DNA of 64,000 nucleotides, from positions 464,803 through 528,802 of the forward strand of contig NZ_FRAA01000001.1 in assembly GCF_900142205.1 (NCBI RefSeq), given 5' to 3'. Each line of letters starts with the position of its first letter. Within the stretch, counting starts at the first letter, position 1. Made by a program: the position numbers and the translations under genes. This DNA is from Reichenbachiella agariperforans (lineage in GTDB: Bacteria > Bacteroidota > Bacteroidia > Cytophagales > Cyclobacteriaceae). The notes below the pieces were generated by a model. That model ran no database searches. It was not told the DNA's origin and saw only the letters and a list, made by a program, of their open reading frames with translations. Shown in pieces: positions 36,234 through 47,623 of this stretch.

Positions 36234-36394
36234 GTACCCACTGCAATGCTGTCACATTAGTCAACCTACTCCCTCTCTCTTGCCCATCACCCCGCTATTT
36301 TGTCAGTCTTTTCACTGTCAAAATCGATTGGCACAAGAAATGATATAGCTCTGGTAGATTTATAACTTTCAAAAAATCATAAACGATAAGTAAA

Positions 36395-38431
<2,037 letters not shown>

Positions 38432-38711
38432 ACCAATGAGCAACCCTACGATATGCGCTAACAGTACCAAATGATTTTCGAGAAGCTAGGTTATAATCGT
38501 CATACGCTGAAACGACAATGGAGCTATCAGCGAACCCCCTTACGGTAAGAGTTGGGAGCACTCTACAGACTGCCCGACTTCAAGAATACCCCGACGCTAA
38601 ATCGAGGTATTAAATGGAATAGATTTCTATTCGACGCAGAGCGCAGGGAAACTTCTTCCGTCGTAGCGTGAACACGAAGGAGAGTTAACCCCAACAGGCT
38701 ATCTCCTACAA
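38432..38711. other. Non-coding segment with REP-like paired hairpins
   Basis: The start of the unique DNA between the two groEL repeats. It is GC-richer than its surroundings and has no credible gene. AATACC-C-CGA (38585-38594) pairs with TCG-A-GGTATT (38602-38611) with one mismatch, and GAATAGA/TCTATTC (38617-38632) follows at once. Paired dyads followed by a GC-rich stretch recall REP-type elements, but no second copy is seen in this window. Confidence 0.4.
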
Positions 38712-39305
38712 TTAAAATCGATAACTTAAAGCGACAGTGGTATGAAACCATAACCCTACACTATAGTCATCTACAGTGTCTTCCTCAAAGGTCGTCAACC
38801 ATATAGCGCCTAATCCTCCTGATACATCTAGCCCCCATCTTTCTCTATAAACTCTTTTCATTCCCCAGGTAGGCATAGCAGTAATCGCATAAAAATGATC
38901 ATCATTAGCCAGCCCAAAATCTTTCATCATCGTAATGAATTCAAATTGAGCATATCTAGCTTCTGTCCTGAGTGAGAAATAATTACCACTATTGTAACCT
39001 ATATTTCTCCCTGTCCTCATTCGCTTTTCTAGGTTATAATAAAACCTTGGTTCTAACATCATTTGGTAGCCCTTCATATTCATTGACTTGATAAATATCG
39101 TATGCTCGTAAGCGGCTTGCGTCATCAAAGTCCAGCGCTTGGCTATTTTAAATTCGCTCTGAAGCCCGATTTGAAAAAGTATCCCTGTGTATCCGATCAT
39201 GACATGGTTGACATGGCGTGTCACCATAGCCACTGTGTCGGACTGTGCCATGGAGGAAAAGCTTAAAAGAAACAATGTGGCCACTACTGTTAGTACCTTC
39301 TTCAT
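38712..39305 (-). CDS. Predicted outer-membrane beta-barrel protein
   Basis: 197 residues with a signal peptide ending SSMAQ. The mature part alternates hydrophobic and polar residues with aromatic ends (RWTLMTQAAYEHTIF, YFSLRTEARYAQFEF, LWFHTTVALSYRF), and the last residue is Phe after an aromatic strand, as outer-membrane barrels usually end. No enzyme motif is seen. It is the last gene of the minus-strand cassette between the groEL repeats, 45 bases after the propeller lipoprotein. Confidence 0.68.
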   Translation of the reverse strand: MKKVLTVVATLFLLSFSSMAQSDTVAMVTRHVNHVMIGYTGILFQIGLQSEFKIAKRWTLMTQAAYEHTIFIKSMNMKGYQMMLEPRFYYNLEKRMRTGRNIGYNSGNYFSLRTEARYAQFEFITMMKDFGLANDDHFYAITAMPTWGMKRVYRERWGLDVSGGLGAIWLTTFEEDTVDDYSVGLWFHTTVALSYRF

Positions 39306-39350
39306 CTTAGTTGGTGTTTAGGTTGTTAAAATACGGTTTACTATATATCA

Positions 39351-40676
39351 TTATCTCGCTGCTTCAAAACAATAGAAACGCAAGTGTGAACTGGCAAATA
39401 CCCTACCCTTCTCTCCATTCTCTCCAGGCAATACGGCTACTCCGTCGGACTTCCACCAGGACTCGGACTCAGGGTCTGGATCGCCCAGCCTCCATATCAA
39501 CTCTCCTGTCAGGCCATCTACAGCATATAGACTAGCATCTCCTCGGTCCTTCCAATACACCACACCATTGAGCTCCTGCATATCACTGGCTCCTCCTCCC
39601 GAAGGACGAACCCACAGCTGCTGACCCGTCTCAGGGTCCAGACCATAGGCATAGGTCTCATCTCCCAGTTGCTGTGACATCACCAGTACAGAGTTGACGA
39701 GTATCATGCTGAATGCCCCCTGATCGTAGTGGTTCTGCCACACGACATCTCCAGTATAGAGGTCGAAAGCGATCACCTCGTCACGAATATTGAATAGTAT
39801 CAAACGGTCTTCATAGATCATCGGCACTTCATCCACCAGTGCCTGTACCTCTGTAGCCACCAGTGCCTTGCTATAGACATACTCTTTTGCGTCCATGTCG
39901 TATAGTGCCATGTATAGATTGCCATAGTGAGTAGGAAACTCTGTCCCTGGTTCCAATTGATATTCCGAAAAAGGGATAAGCATGTACTGAACTGCATCCT
40001 CTCCTTCAAAAACAAGAGGATTGTCTACAAAACCTAAATGATTGTTAGGGCTTAGCCTAATGCTATCCGTCTCCGGAACTAGGTAGATTTCATGATCCGT
40101 ACTATACACATCTCCCTCATATACCGCACAGTACCTACCATAGTAGGGGGCTTCCATAGGAAACTGCGCATAATAGTACTTATCACCATACACAAACACA
40201 TCTCCTGCCCATGACCCTGGACGGTTCTGTGACCAAACAGTCTCTCCCGAGTTGAGATCAATGGCATAAAAATTATCAGCATTGTACCCATTATACTCCT
40301 TCTCTATCCAAAGATTCGAAACTTTCCCTGAACCTCTTAACTGATTTAACCACCAGTAATTATTGGGTTCCTCCCATTCCCAAACCTTCTTACCTTCGTC
40401 AATCGTCAATGCCCAGAGCGCCCAAGAGCCATCCAAATCTGATTCGCTCGATGGAGTGATAACCAAATTATCATGAAGTATGGGAGATAAAAAAGAACCA
40501 ACATTCTCCTTAATATCTTCATACAAATTAACCCTCCAAATAGGACTCTTCTCGATCACCACACCTTCTTCATTGACGACCTCTCGTGGAGCAGATTGCT
40601 CCTTGTCAAACAAGGAACAACCTGCTAAAATCACTAGAAGGCAGAATGAATTAAATATTACCCCTAAAAAACGCAT
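39351..40676 (-). CDS. PQQ-binding-like beta-propeller lipoprotein
   Basis: 441 residues from the ATG at 40676; Met codons at 40679 and 40694 are alternatives. The signal ends VILAGC, a clear lipobox. The mature part is a seven- or eight-bladed PQQ/quinoprotein-like propeller with blade motifs YAIDLNSGETVWS, AFDLYTGDVVWQ, GLDPETGQQLWV and AVDGLTGELIWR. It lacks visible PQQ cofactor ligands, so a binding or scaffold role is more likely than a dehydrogenase. It overlaps the hydrolase gene by 26 bases. A diverged relative lies at 49122-50378 with the same PGE-EKG-V-A C-terminal pattern. Confidence 0.82.
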   Translation of the reverse strand: MRFLGVIFNSFCLLVILAGCSLFDKEQSAPREVVNEEGVVIEKSPIWRVNLYEDIKENVGSFLSPILHDNLVITPSSESDLDGSWALWALTIDEGKKVWEWEEPNNYWWLNQLRGSGKVSNLWIEKEYNGYNADNFYAIDLNSGETVWSQNRPGSWAGDVFVYGDKYYYAQFPMEAPYYGRYCAVYEGDVYSTDHEIYLVPETDSIRLSPNNHLGFVDNPLVFEGEDAVQYMLIPFSEYQLEPGTEFPTHYGNLYMALYDMDAKEYVYSKALVATEVQALVDEVPMIYEDRLILFNIRDEVIAFDLYTGDVVWQNHYDQGAFSMILVNSVLVMSQQLGDETYAYGLDPETGQQLWVRPSGGGASDMQELNGVVYWKDRGDASLYAVDGLTGELIWRLGDPDPESESWWKSDGVAVLPGENGEKGRVFASSHLRFYCFEAAR

Positions 40677-41922
40677 CATATCCTCTTTCACCATCTAAAG
40701 CTCCTCGCAATATTGCTCTACTCTCTTCATGCTCTCCCATTTCCATGTGATTAACACCTGGGGCTCTGACAATATCCGTATTGGATTTTGTCCACTGAGA
40801 GTCTTTTCCTGTTTGTGTGTTCTTATTTAGCAATCCATCGTTTGCAATCAAAGGACGAGCATATATCGGCTGTCTGGTCTCAACCCAGCAACTTTCATCA
40901 TAAATCGGTGCTTCTCTCATCACTCTCCGCTGTGGACCATAATCAAAGTCATCGCATATATTTTCTCTAACGGTTCTGTAACCAACTACCTCGGGGGGAC
41001 CATAAGAGTCTATCAGCTTATTCCAATCCGCTTCCATACCTGAGTTCAGATAGTTATATCCCTCCTTCCATGCGTCAGCAATACTTTCTTTTTTCTTGCA
41101 ATATGTAATACAAAATCTACCTGGTTCCCAAGAATCTGCGACAGCATCAAAAGAAGTTTTCAAAGCATTGTACTCGCCTAAATATGAATTATCATTCTTA
41201 CCTGAACTGATTGCAGATGAAGCAATCCGAACATGAGCAGGTGAATCTTCATCGCCATAAACGACCACTTTGGGTTTACTACTAGTAAATCCTTTAATGC
41301 TAGTCATGTATGAACTCCCTACTGCCAAATCACTGTTATTAGGTGTTAATGCTTTTAGATTAAGTGATGAGGTAATAGAGCCTCCATAACCTAACATCTT
41401 CAGTAAGGGTTCAATACCGATTGTTAATAGTGCTATTTTAGCAGGAACATTAAAATGACGATGTATAAACTTCTCCGCTTTCAATAAAGCCGGTGCATCA
41501 TCTACTGCCTTTTCTCCTTTCCTTAGAATTTCTTCTACCTTTTGAAAATGAGTATCCGCAGTACCACTTTTTAGATTATTGACAATTTTAGCCCCATCTA
41601 GCGGTGCGCCAAAGGTTATTGCACCTCCAAAATTATTACTCTGTCTTTTCTCCAGCTCTCTGATGGCGACTCCACCCATACTGTGCCCAATCATTATCTT
41701 TCTACTATTGGCTGTAGATCTGCTTTTAAGATCATTGGCAAAAGCAGATACATTCGAGTCATTAAAACTCTTTCTGGAATGAACCCTACCAGGAAAGGAT
41801 TGAGATTGCTTGTACCAAAATGATGCGTCACTACCTAAACCATGTACCCATTCGATTTTCCTTTGGGCAAAACAAGATGTTATGGTAATAAAAACTATAA
41901 ATACTAATATAAAATATTTCAT
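40651..41922 (-). CDS. Secreted alpha/beta hydrolase (lipase/esterase-like)
   Basis: 423 residues. A signal peptide ends TITSCFAQ; the Cys could make it a lipoprotein. WVHGLGSDASFW gives the oxyanion-hole region, GHSMGG holds the nucleophile Ser81, YGDEDSPAHVRI could supply the acid, and GVNHMEMGEH near the C-terminus holds His392, so the triad looks intact. Residues ~255-385 form an extra region with several Cys (CITYCKKK, ENICDD, ESCWVE). Lipid or ester substrates are likely but not defined. It overlaps the propeller gene and follows the lipoprotein by 7 bases. Confidence 0.83.
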   Translation of the reverse strand: MKYFILVFIVFITITSCFAQRKIEWVHGLGSDASFWYKQSQSFPGRVHSRKSFNDSNVSAFANDLKSRSTANSRKIMIGHSMGGVAIRELEKRQSNNFGGAITFGAPLDGAKIVNNLKSGTADTHFQKVEEILRKGEKAVDDAPALLKAEKFIHRHFNVPAKIALLTIGIEPLLKMLGYGGSITSSLNLKALTPNNSDLAVGSSYMTSIKGFTSSKPKVVVYGDEDSPAHVRIASSAISSGKNDNSYLGEYNALKTSFDAVADSWEPGRFCITYCKKKESIADAWKEGYNYLNSGMEADWNKLIDSYGPPEVVGYRTVRENICDDFDYGPQRRVMREAPIYDESCWVETRQPIYARPLIANDGLLNKNTQTGKDSQWTKSNTDIVRAPGVNHMEMGEHEESRAILRGALDGERGYDAFFRGNI

Positions 41923-41929
41923 GGTTGAT

Positions 41930-42850
41930 TTAGTTTAGGGTTTCGATTTCGACATTATCATAAAAGTAGTCCGTAGTTGATATGTATTCTCGACTTTCTG
42001 CTTCGAGATACTTTTTAGCAGAGTACCTTTTTGAAGTAAGGCTGGTAGATGAATCTGAATCAATGGTGTAGAAATAAGTCAACTTATCGACTACTTCCCC
42101 TTCAAAATTGTAGCCAGTCTCACTCACCATCACACCATAGTCCTCATTGAAGAGTATCTCGTTGTAGGCCACTTCATATTTGCTATCAATCTCACGAAGA
42201 CTTGCTACATCTCCTGCATCTAGCCTATCTGGCATTCTTGCCAAAACGACACCATTACCCTGATTACTAATGGTGTTGGCTTCTGAAGCAATCAAGCCTA
42301 AGGTAATCGAACCGACCTTGTGCGCTTCACTATACCTAGACAATATATAATCTCGCAAAGACATCTCAGAGCCTCGATACTCGATTTCGTCCACAAAGCT
42401 CGGTTTTGCAACCTTACTACCTAGCAATTCCATCTTATCATCATACGCATTGATTTGGCCGTCAAACATTTTGACCATCGCAACTTTGGAAAAGCCCTCT
42501 TTATCAGCAAACAAATCATTGCCTTCTATAGTCGCTTTAACCTTTTTAGTCGCATAACCTACTGAGAAATCTTCATATACTTCATAGTAAAACTTTTTAC
42601 GACTCACATACGGCATATTATTTTCTCCAAAGAACTCATCTTCTTGACCATTAGTATATGAATTATGAGAGACTGACTCAACATCGTAATTCATTCTAAC
42701 TATAGGCTTCTTTGAACTTAAAGTGGGGAATTCCACTTTACTACTTGAATTGGATTTCCCCTGTTCCTCATCGAGAAAAGATTCAGTGGGACTACATGAA
42801 AACGATAGCAACAATACTACCCCTCCCATCAAACTTAACGGTTTGTACAT
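41930..42850 (-). CDS. Hypothetical lipoprotein, first gene of the cassette
   Basis: 306 residues with a hydrophobic signal ending SFSC. A Ser-rich linker (SNSSSKVEF) follows, then a mixed alpha/beta domain (KKFYYEVYEDFSVGYATKKV, GSITLGLIASEANT, YNEILFNEDYGVMVSETGYNFEG) without a recognised family. Translation starts 7 bases before a 15-base tandem repeat, and a good promoter lies at 42923-42953. Together with the hydrolase, propeller and barrel it forms one tightly packed transcription unit. An accessory or inhibitor role toward the hydrolase is possible but unproven. Confidence 0.72.
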   Translation of the reverse strand: MYKPLSLMGGVVLLLSFSCSPTESFLDEEQGKSNSSSKVEFPTLSSKKPIVRMNYDVESVSHNSYTNGQEDEFFGENNMPYVSRKKFYYEVYEDFSVGYATKKVKATIEGNDLFADKEGFSKVAMVKMFDGQINAYDDKMELLGSKVAKPSFVDEIEYRGSEMSLRDYILSRYSEAHKVGSITLGLIASEANTISNQGNGVVLARMPDRLDAGDVASLREIDSKYEVAYNEILFNEDYGVMVSETGYNFEGEVVDKLTYFYTIDSDSSTSLTSKRYSAKKYLEAESREYISTTDYFYDNVEIETLN

Positions 42851-42855
42851 GGTTT

Positions 42856-42893
42856 AAAATTTGATTGGTAAAAATTTGATTGGTAAAAATTTG
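42856..42893. repeat. 15-base tandem repeat (2.5 units) in the cassette leader
   Basis: AAAATTTGATTGGTA occurs at 42856-42870 and 42871-42885, with a partial third unit to 42893. It lies between the promoter and the start of the lipoprotein gene, in the 5' untranslated region. Confidence 0.9.
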
Positions 42894-42922
42894 TTTTAAA
42901 TACAGCATAAATATGCCTTAAA

Positions 42923-42953
42923 CGAAGTTACAAATAAAAATGACTGAAACAAA
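42923..42953 (-). promoter_or_regulatory. Promoter of the minus-strand cassette
   Basis: On the minus strand TTTG (42950-42953), exactly 19 bases, then TAACTTCG (42923-42930). This is the Bacteroidota -33/-7 arrangement with one change in the -7 box. It drives the lipoprotein-hydrolase-propeller-barrel unit and lies inside the unique DNA, so the cassette brings its own promoter. Confidence 0.6.
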
Positions 42954-43001
42954 CACATCTATAAAATCTAACGGTTTTATATCAAATAGACGTTTTTAGC
43001 C

Positions 43002-43191
43002 CAACGCTAGAACAGACGTCTATGAAGAAATGTTCAAAGCAGGTATCATTGACCCTACCAAAGTGACTCGACTGGCACTAGAGAATGCGGCTTCTATCGC
43101 AGCGCTACTATTGACTACTGAAGCTGCAGTAGCAGACAAGCCTGAAGAAGGTGGTGCTCCAGCTATGCCTCCTATGGGCGGCATGATGTAA
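43002..43191 (+). pseudogene. groEL 3' fragment (remnant, 62 codons plus stop)
   Basis: Reads in frame as the GroEL C-terminus from [18 protein letters not shown] to a shortened PPMGGMM tail and a TAA. It lacks any start and the rest of the gene. The differences from groEL itself are synonymous, apart from a 12-base in-frame deletion. That pattern means the fragment was recently part of a working groEL, not a long-decayed copy. Confidence 0.93.
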
Positions 43192-43279
43192 TATCAACAG
43201 CCTTTTCGTCCGACAGGTTAGTACGGACATCTAGTTATATATCAAAGCTCAGACAGTCAATTGTCTGAGCTTTTTTTGT
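43002..43279 (+). repeat. Direct repeat, copy 2: groEL 3' end plus terminator
   Basis: Second copy of 38141-38431. It starts abruptly inside a codon of groEL and includes the whole 3' UTR and the terminator hairpin (43244-43255 with 43262-43273, seven T). Together the repeats bracket about 4.57 kb of unique DNA (38432-43001). Confidence 0.95.
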
Positions 43280-43656
43280 CACTACCCTAGCATATCTCTG
43301 CCCGTAACATTAGAAACTATAGTTTCTATAATGATAGTCAGTTCACACCATCTACGTCTTAACACCTAGATCTACCAAGTCAAAGTTCAACATAAGTAGA
43401 TTCTTAATTTTAGATTCCAAAAATCATCTCAGCTACTCACCACCCCACCCTAGTACGCTCAAAGCATATCGCTTTCTAAAAAAGCACTCCCATTCCACAG
43501 CGACCCCACAGCAGTAAATCATTCGATCCAGCCTAGCTCCACTTCTATTCTCCCAAACCTATTAAGCATTTATACCTAGAAAAAATTACACTTTAAATCG
43601 GATTGATTACGGCCTCTACCTGTATCAATTTTGGAACATCAAAAACCAATAGACAA
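43280..43656. other. Intergenic with an 18-bp perfect palindrome
   Basis: Non-coding DNA between copy 2 and the porin gene. TAGAAACTATAGTTTCTA at 43311-43328 is a perfect palindrome and could be an operator for a dimeric regulator. No clear promoter, repeat or ORF is otherwise visible. Confidence 0.45.
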
Positions 43657-44943
43657 ATGAGCACCACTCAAAAACTAATCTTCCTTATTTCTCTTTCCTT
43701 ATTCGGGTCTCACTTCACTAGTGCGCAAGATCAAAACTTCACGCTACAGGCCGAGTACCGACTAAACCCGCTATACTCCCATGGCTACCGTATTCCTATG
43801 ACAGAAGGGAGAACCGCAGAGGGCTACATTGGTCAACGTACCCGTGTGATCATGAACTATGAAAAAGCAGGTGATATGAGTTCCCAAATCATCCTGCAAG
43901 ATCTCCGAGCGTGGGGTACATATAAAAACAATGGTCAAGCAGGAAACCTCAGTATATTTAGGGCTTGGTTTGAAAAACAAATCGTTCCTAACCTATCTGT
44001 CAAACTAGGGAGACAAGGATTTATATATGGTGACCAATACATCCTCGGTGGGCTCAACTGGGGAGGAAATATGGCACATGATGCTGCTCTCGTCAAATAC
44101 GAAAAGAAAGGGTTCAAAGCGCACCTTGCCCTCGCATACAACTCAACTGGGTTCACCTTAGAGCATGTTCGTTACACCTATCAAAACCACAAAAACATGC
44201 AGTTTCTGTGGTTACAAAAAAACACAGACAAGCTTTCAGCAGCCTTTGTATTCCTCAACAGAGGACTCGAAGAGCCAGATGGTAGCCTAGAAATACGCTA
44301 CGATCAAACAACAGGTGTCAACGTAGGTTATCAAATAACTGAAAAATTAAACCTTAAGGGGATTTACTATCACCAATTCGGACAAGATACGCTCGGATCT
44401 AGCAAAAAAGTAAATGCCTTTTTCTATTCTGCACAAGCCAAGTTCAAACCTAACAAAAACATACAGTTCACCCTCGGTACAGATGTCGTATCGGGTACCT
44501 CTACTGCTGATGCTGCCAATCCTAACTATGGAGAGCGCAATGATTTCGACATTCTATTCGGTCTGAGACATGGGCACTTTGGCTACTTAGATTACTTCTA
44601 CACCAAGTTATGGCCTGTTTCTGGTCTGGAAGACTATTATTTAAAATCTAATTTCAAAACGGGTCAACGATCAAGTTTAGATGTAGATGTACACGGTTTT
44701 TTCAGCCAAGCCAAAATCTCTAACGAAACGAATACAGGTACACTCGATGACTATTATGGTACAGAGTTAGATCTCAGATGGCATTATAAGCAAAGCGACA
44801 ACACCAAAGTCTCTTTAGGGTTTAGCCACATGTGGGTCACAGACACCTACCTAAGTTACTATGATACAGATAGCGAAGATGGTTCGTCAACTATCTATGC
44901 CGTCATCACGGTGAAACCGACCTTCTTGAACAAGTCTTTTTAA
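43657..44943 (+). CDS. Alginate-export-type outer-membrane porin
   Basis: 428 residues from the ATG at 43657, which gives a signal peptide ending FTSAQ; the frame extends 18 codons further. Sequence matches alginate_exp-type barrels: QRTRVIMNYEKAGDMSSQIILQDLRAWG, KLGRQGFIYGDQYILGG and GLNWGGNMAHDAALVKYE, then repeated amphipathic strands to a final hydrophobic-aromatic strand ending in Phe. Such 16- to 18-stranded barrels pass small or anionic solutes; the substrate here is unknown. A chemotaxis receptor gene follows after 26 bases, possibly for the same compound. Confidence 0.82.
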   Translation: MSTTQKLIFLISLSLFGSHFTSAQDQNFTLQAEYRLNPLYSHGYRIPMTEGRTAEGYIGQRTRVIMNYEKAGDMSSQIILQDLRAWGTYKNNGQAGNLSIFRAWFEKQIVPNLSVKLGRQGFIYGDQYILGGLNWGGNMAHDAALVKYEKKGFKAHLALAYNSTGFTLEHVRYTYQNHKNMQFLWLQKNTDKLSAAFVFLNRGLEEPDGSLEIRYDQTTGVNVGYQITEKLNLKGIYYHQFGQDTLGSSKKVNAFFYSAQAKFKPNKNIQFTLGTDVVSGTSTADAANPNYGERNDFDILFGLRHGHFGYLDYFYTKLWPVSGLEDYYLKSNFKTGQRSSLDVDVHGFFSQAKISNETNTGTLDDYYGTELDLRWHYKQSDNTKVSLGFSHMWVTDTYLSYYDTDSEDGSSTIYAVITVKPTFLNKSF

Positions 44944-44969
44944 CCAGTCTCAGCTAAAACAAACACACT

Positions 44970-46502
44970 ATGAACTTTCTAACAAATCTCAAAGTATCCA
45001 CCCGGGTGTTATCGGTATTCGCTATCATCATTGCGCTATACATCTCTAACATCTTCTACAATACGTACAGCCTTTCGTTGATTCGTGGCAACATCGAAGC
45101 GATCTACCAGGATTGGTTGGTCAGTATCAACTACCTATTACAGTCAGACCGTGATGGATACCAAGCACGACTAGAATTCAGTGAAATCTTAGCCAACTTC
45201 TCAGACGAAGGAAGCAATTCGTACAAATTAGATGACAAATTTGTCGAAGTAGATGAAAACATCCATCAGCTAAACGAGCGCTTTCAAAATTTCAAATCGA
45301 TATATATAACAGCGACAGGCAAGAGTGACTTAGTACAGTTTCAATCTTTCGAGTTTCAGTACAGCAAACTCGTCAACCATACTGCACAAATCCGAAACAG
45401 CCTCAAAGCAGGTGACTTGGCACAAGCCAAATACATCTACTTCGAAGATTTCGCAAAAGCATTTGACACACTACGACTCGCGATCGATGAACTCACAGAA
45501 ATTAGTGAAAAAGAAGCCGCACAGCACTTTAACCAAAGTATTGATCGATCTGAACAAATACGTCAGATAGCATTTATCTTCTTTGGGGTTTTGATGGTAT
45601 TCATGATATTGTCAAGCATCGTGCTGACACGTAGTATTGTCAAACAACTCGGGTGTGAACCCACCGAAGCAGCTGACATAGCGCGTAACCTATCAGAAGG
45701 AAACCTCAACATCACATTTGATGATCGAAACGAGGGACTCTACGCCGATCTCAAAGTCATGGTAGAACAGCTTCGCAAAATCATCACAGAAGTCGTTTCT
45801 TCTGCGAAGAATGTCTCCTCTGCCAGCGAGCAATTGACCAATATATCTATAGGCCTATCCCAAGGAGCCAATGAGCAGGCAGCATCTGCTGAAGAAATCA
45901 ACTCCTCTATGGATATGATGACCGAATCGACCGTCAACAACAGTGACAATGCCCGTGAGACAGAACGAATCGCTGACACAGCCTCTGCCAGCGTCAATAA
46001 CGCGTCGCAAGCCGTCGGTGACACAGTCAAAAGCATGAACTCTATTGCAGAGAAAATCACCATCATCGGTGAGATTGCCAGACAAACCAACATCCTCGCA
46101 CTTAATGCTGCTGTAGAAGCCGCTCGTGCGGGAGAACAAGGAAAAGGATTCGCAGTAGTTGCTGCAGAAGTACGAAAACTAGCGGAGCACTCCCAAAAAG
46201 CCGCAGCAGATATCGATGACCTCTCTAGATCCAGTGTATCTGTAGCAGAAAAATCAGGCACGCTACTCCATGACCTAGTACCTGAAATCAACAAAACTGC
46301 CAGTCTAGTGAAGCAAATCGCTGAAAGCTCGCTCGAACAAAACGAATCGTCTAAGCAAATCAACAGTGCTATCCAGCAGCTCAACGACATCATACAAAGC
46401 AACTCTGCCAGTGCAGAGGAGATGGCCAGTGGATCAGAAGAACTGTCGAATCAAGCCGAAACACTCAAAGAACTGGTGTCCTTCTTTCAGGTGGACAGCT
46501 AA
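44970..46502 (+). CDS. Methyl-accepting chemotaxis protein
   Basis: 510 residues. TM1 at about 13-30, a helical four-helix-bundle-type periplasmic sensor (31-198), TM2 at about 200-220, a HAMP linker (222-275) and the cytoplasmic signalling domain. The conserved hairpin tip [31 protein letters not shown] is at about 368-398. It reports ligand binding to CheA/CheW. No che genes are in the window. The porin gene directly upstream could supply its ligand. Confidence 0.94.
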   Translation: MNFLTNLKVSTRVLSVFAIIIALYISNIFYNTYSLSLIRGNIEAIYQDWLVSINYLLQSDRDGYQARLEFSEILANFSDEGSNSYKLDDKFVEVDENIHQLNERFQNFKSIYITATGKSDLVQFQSFEFQYSKLVNHTAQIRNSLKAGDLAQAKYIYFEDFAKAFDTLRLAIDELTEISEKEAAQHFNQSIDRSEQIRQIAFIFFGVLMVFMILSSIVLTRSIVKQLGCEPTEAADIARNLSEGNLNITFDDRNEGLYADLKVMVEQLRKIITEVVSSAKNVSSASEQLTNISIGLSQGANEQAASAEEINSSMDMMTESTVNNSDNARETERIADTASASVNNASQAVGDTVKSMNSIAEKITIIGEIARQTNILALNAAVEAARAGEQGKGFAVVAAEVRKLAEHSQKAAADIDDLSRSSVSVAEKSGTLLHDLVPEINKTASLVKQIAESSLEQNESSKQINSAIQQLNDIIQSNSASAEEMASGSEELSNQAETLKELVSFFQVDS

Positions 46503-46537
46503 AAAGTAATTGTCTTCAAATTTGTTTTAGTTATGTA

Positions 46538-46570
46538 GCCCTCGTTCCTCAAAAGAACGGGGGCACTTTT
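46538..46570 (+). terminator. Terminator after the chemotaxis receptor
   Basis: 10-bp stem with one G-T pair (46538-46547 with 46555-46564), a 7-base loop and a short T-run. Confidence 0.7.
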
Positions 46571-46731
46571 CGTTCAGCCCTTGCTATCATCGTAGAATAC
46601 CGATGTATACCCAAGATAGTTTTGTCTGTTTTTTTCTCCACATCCTGACAATTCACCCCTCCTTATTTTCATCATACTAGCATTTTTCGCTAACATTGAT
46701 CTCGTATACACATCCCAAAAATTCGACAAAA

Positions 46732-47622
46732 ATGAAAAACATATCAGTGATCGGCGCGGGCACCATGGGCAACGGGATTGCACATGTTTTTGCTCAAAAT
46801 GGATTCAAAGTCACACTCATAGACATCTCTGAATCTGCACTACAACGCGGGCTATCTACGATAGAAAAAAACCTAGACAGACTCCTCGCCAAAGAGAAAA
46901 TCACCGAGGCAATCAAACTAACCACCTTGACCAATATTACCACCTCTACTCACCTAGCTGATGGAGTACGTCAAGCTGATTTAGTGGTAGAAGCCGCCAC
47001 CGAAAACCAACAGGTCAAACTAGACCTATTCAAACAAATCGATCAAGCTGCTCCCGCCAAAGCTATCTTAGCATCCAATACATCCTCCATCTCTATCACT
47101 CAGATCGCAGCTGCTACTCAGAGACCCAGTCAAGTGATCGGCATGCACTTCATGAACCCCGTACCTATTATGCAGCTCATAGAAGTGATCAGAGGTTATA
47201 GCACCAGTGATGAAACGACTCAGGTCATCATGATTCTATCACAGCAGCTAGGCAAATCACCCGTGGAAGTCAATGACTACCCAGGCTTTGTGGCCAACCG
47301 TATCCTCATGCCGATGATCAACGAAGCAATCATCTCGTTGCACGAAGGAGTCGCTGGCGTAGAAGAGATCGATACGGTCATGAAGCTCGGTATGGCGCAC
47401 CCTATGGGGCCTTTGCAGTTAGCAGACTTCATCGGACTAGACGTCTGCCTTTCCATTCTCAAAGTCTTGGAAAGTGGTTTTGGGAATCCCAAATACGCCC
47501 CCTGCCCTCTCCTAACCAACATGGTAACCGCAGGCATGCTAGGTACTAAATCAGGCGAAGGTTTCTATACCTATACACCTGGATCAAAAGAATTAACAGT
47601 TTCAGCAAGGTTTAAAAAGTAA
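46732..47622 (+). CDS. 3-hydroxyacyl-CoA (3-hydroxybutyryl-CoA) dehydrogenase
   Basis: 296 residues from the ATG at 46732; the 12 extra upstream codons are not family-like. Oxidises 3-hydroxyacyl-CoA to 3-ketoacyl-CoA with NAD. The NAD site is VIGAGTMGNGIAHVFAQ, the catalytic His lies in GMHFMNPVP, and NDYPGFVANRILMPMINEA plus MGPLQLADFIGLD mark the C-terminal helical domain. Length fits the single-domain HBD group used in butyrate or fatty-acid metabolism. The nuclease gene starts 1 base after its stop. Confidence 0.93.
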   Translation: MKNISVIGAGTMGNGIAHVFAQNGFKVTLIDISESALQRGLSTIEKNLDRLLAKEKITEAIKLTTLTNITTSTHLADGVRQADLVVEAATENQQVKLDLFKQIDQAAPAKAILASNTSSISITQIAAATQRPSQVIGMHFMNPVPIMQLIEVIRGYSTSDETTQVIMILSQQLGKSPVEVNDYPGFVANRILMPMINEAIISLHEGVAGVEEIDTVMKLGMAHPMGPLQLADFIGLDVCLSILKVLESGFGNPKYAPCPLLTNMVTAGMLGTKSGEGFYTYTPGSKELTVSARFKK

Positions 47623-47623
47623 G

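Noticed and set aside
36177-36394. CIRCE heat-shock operator before groES
   Set aside because: No TTAGCACTC-N9-GAGTGCTAA dyad or close variant is present.
38563-38751. 62-codon minus-strand frame inside the island
   Set aside because: Overlaps the C-terminus of the barrel gene and the REP-like dyads; no signal or family features.
45740-46402. 220-codon minus-strand open frame
   Set aside because: Antisense to the conserved signalling domain of the chemotaxis receptor; Ser/Ala/Leu-rich shadow of a real gene.
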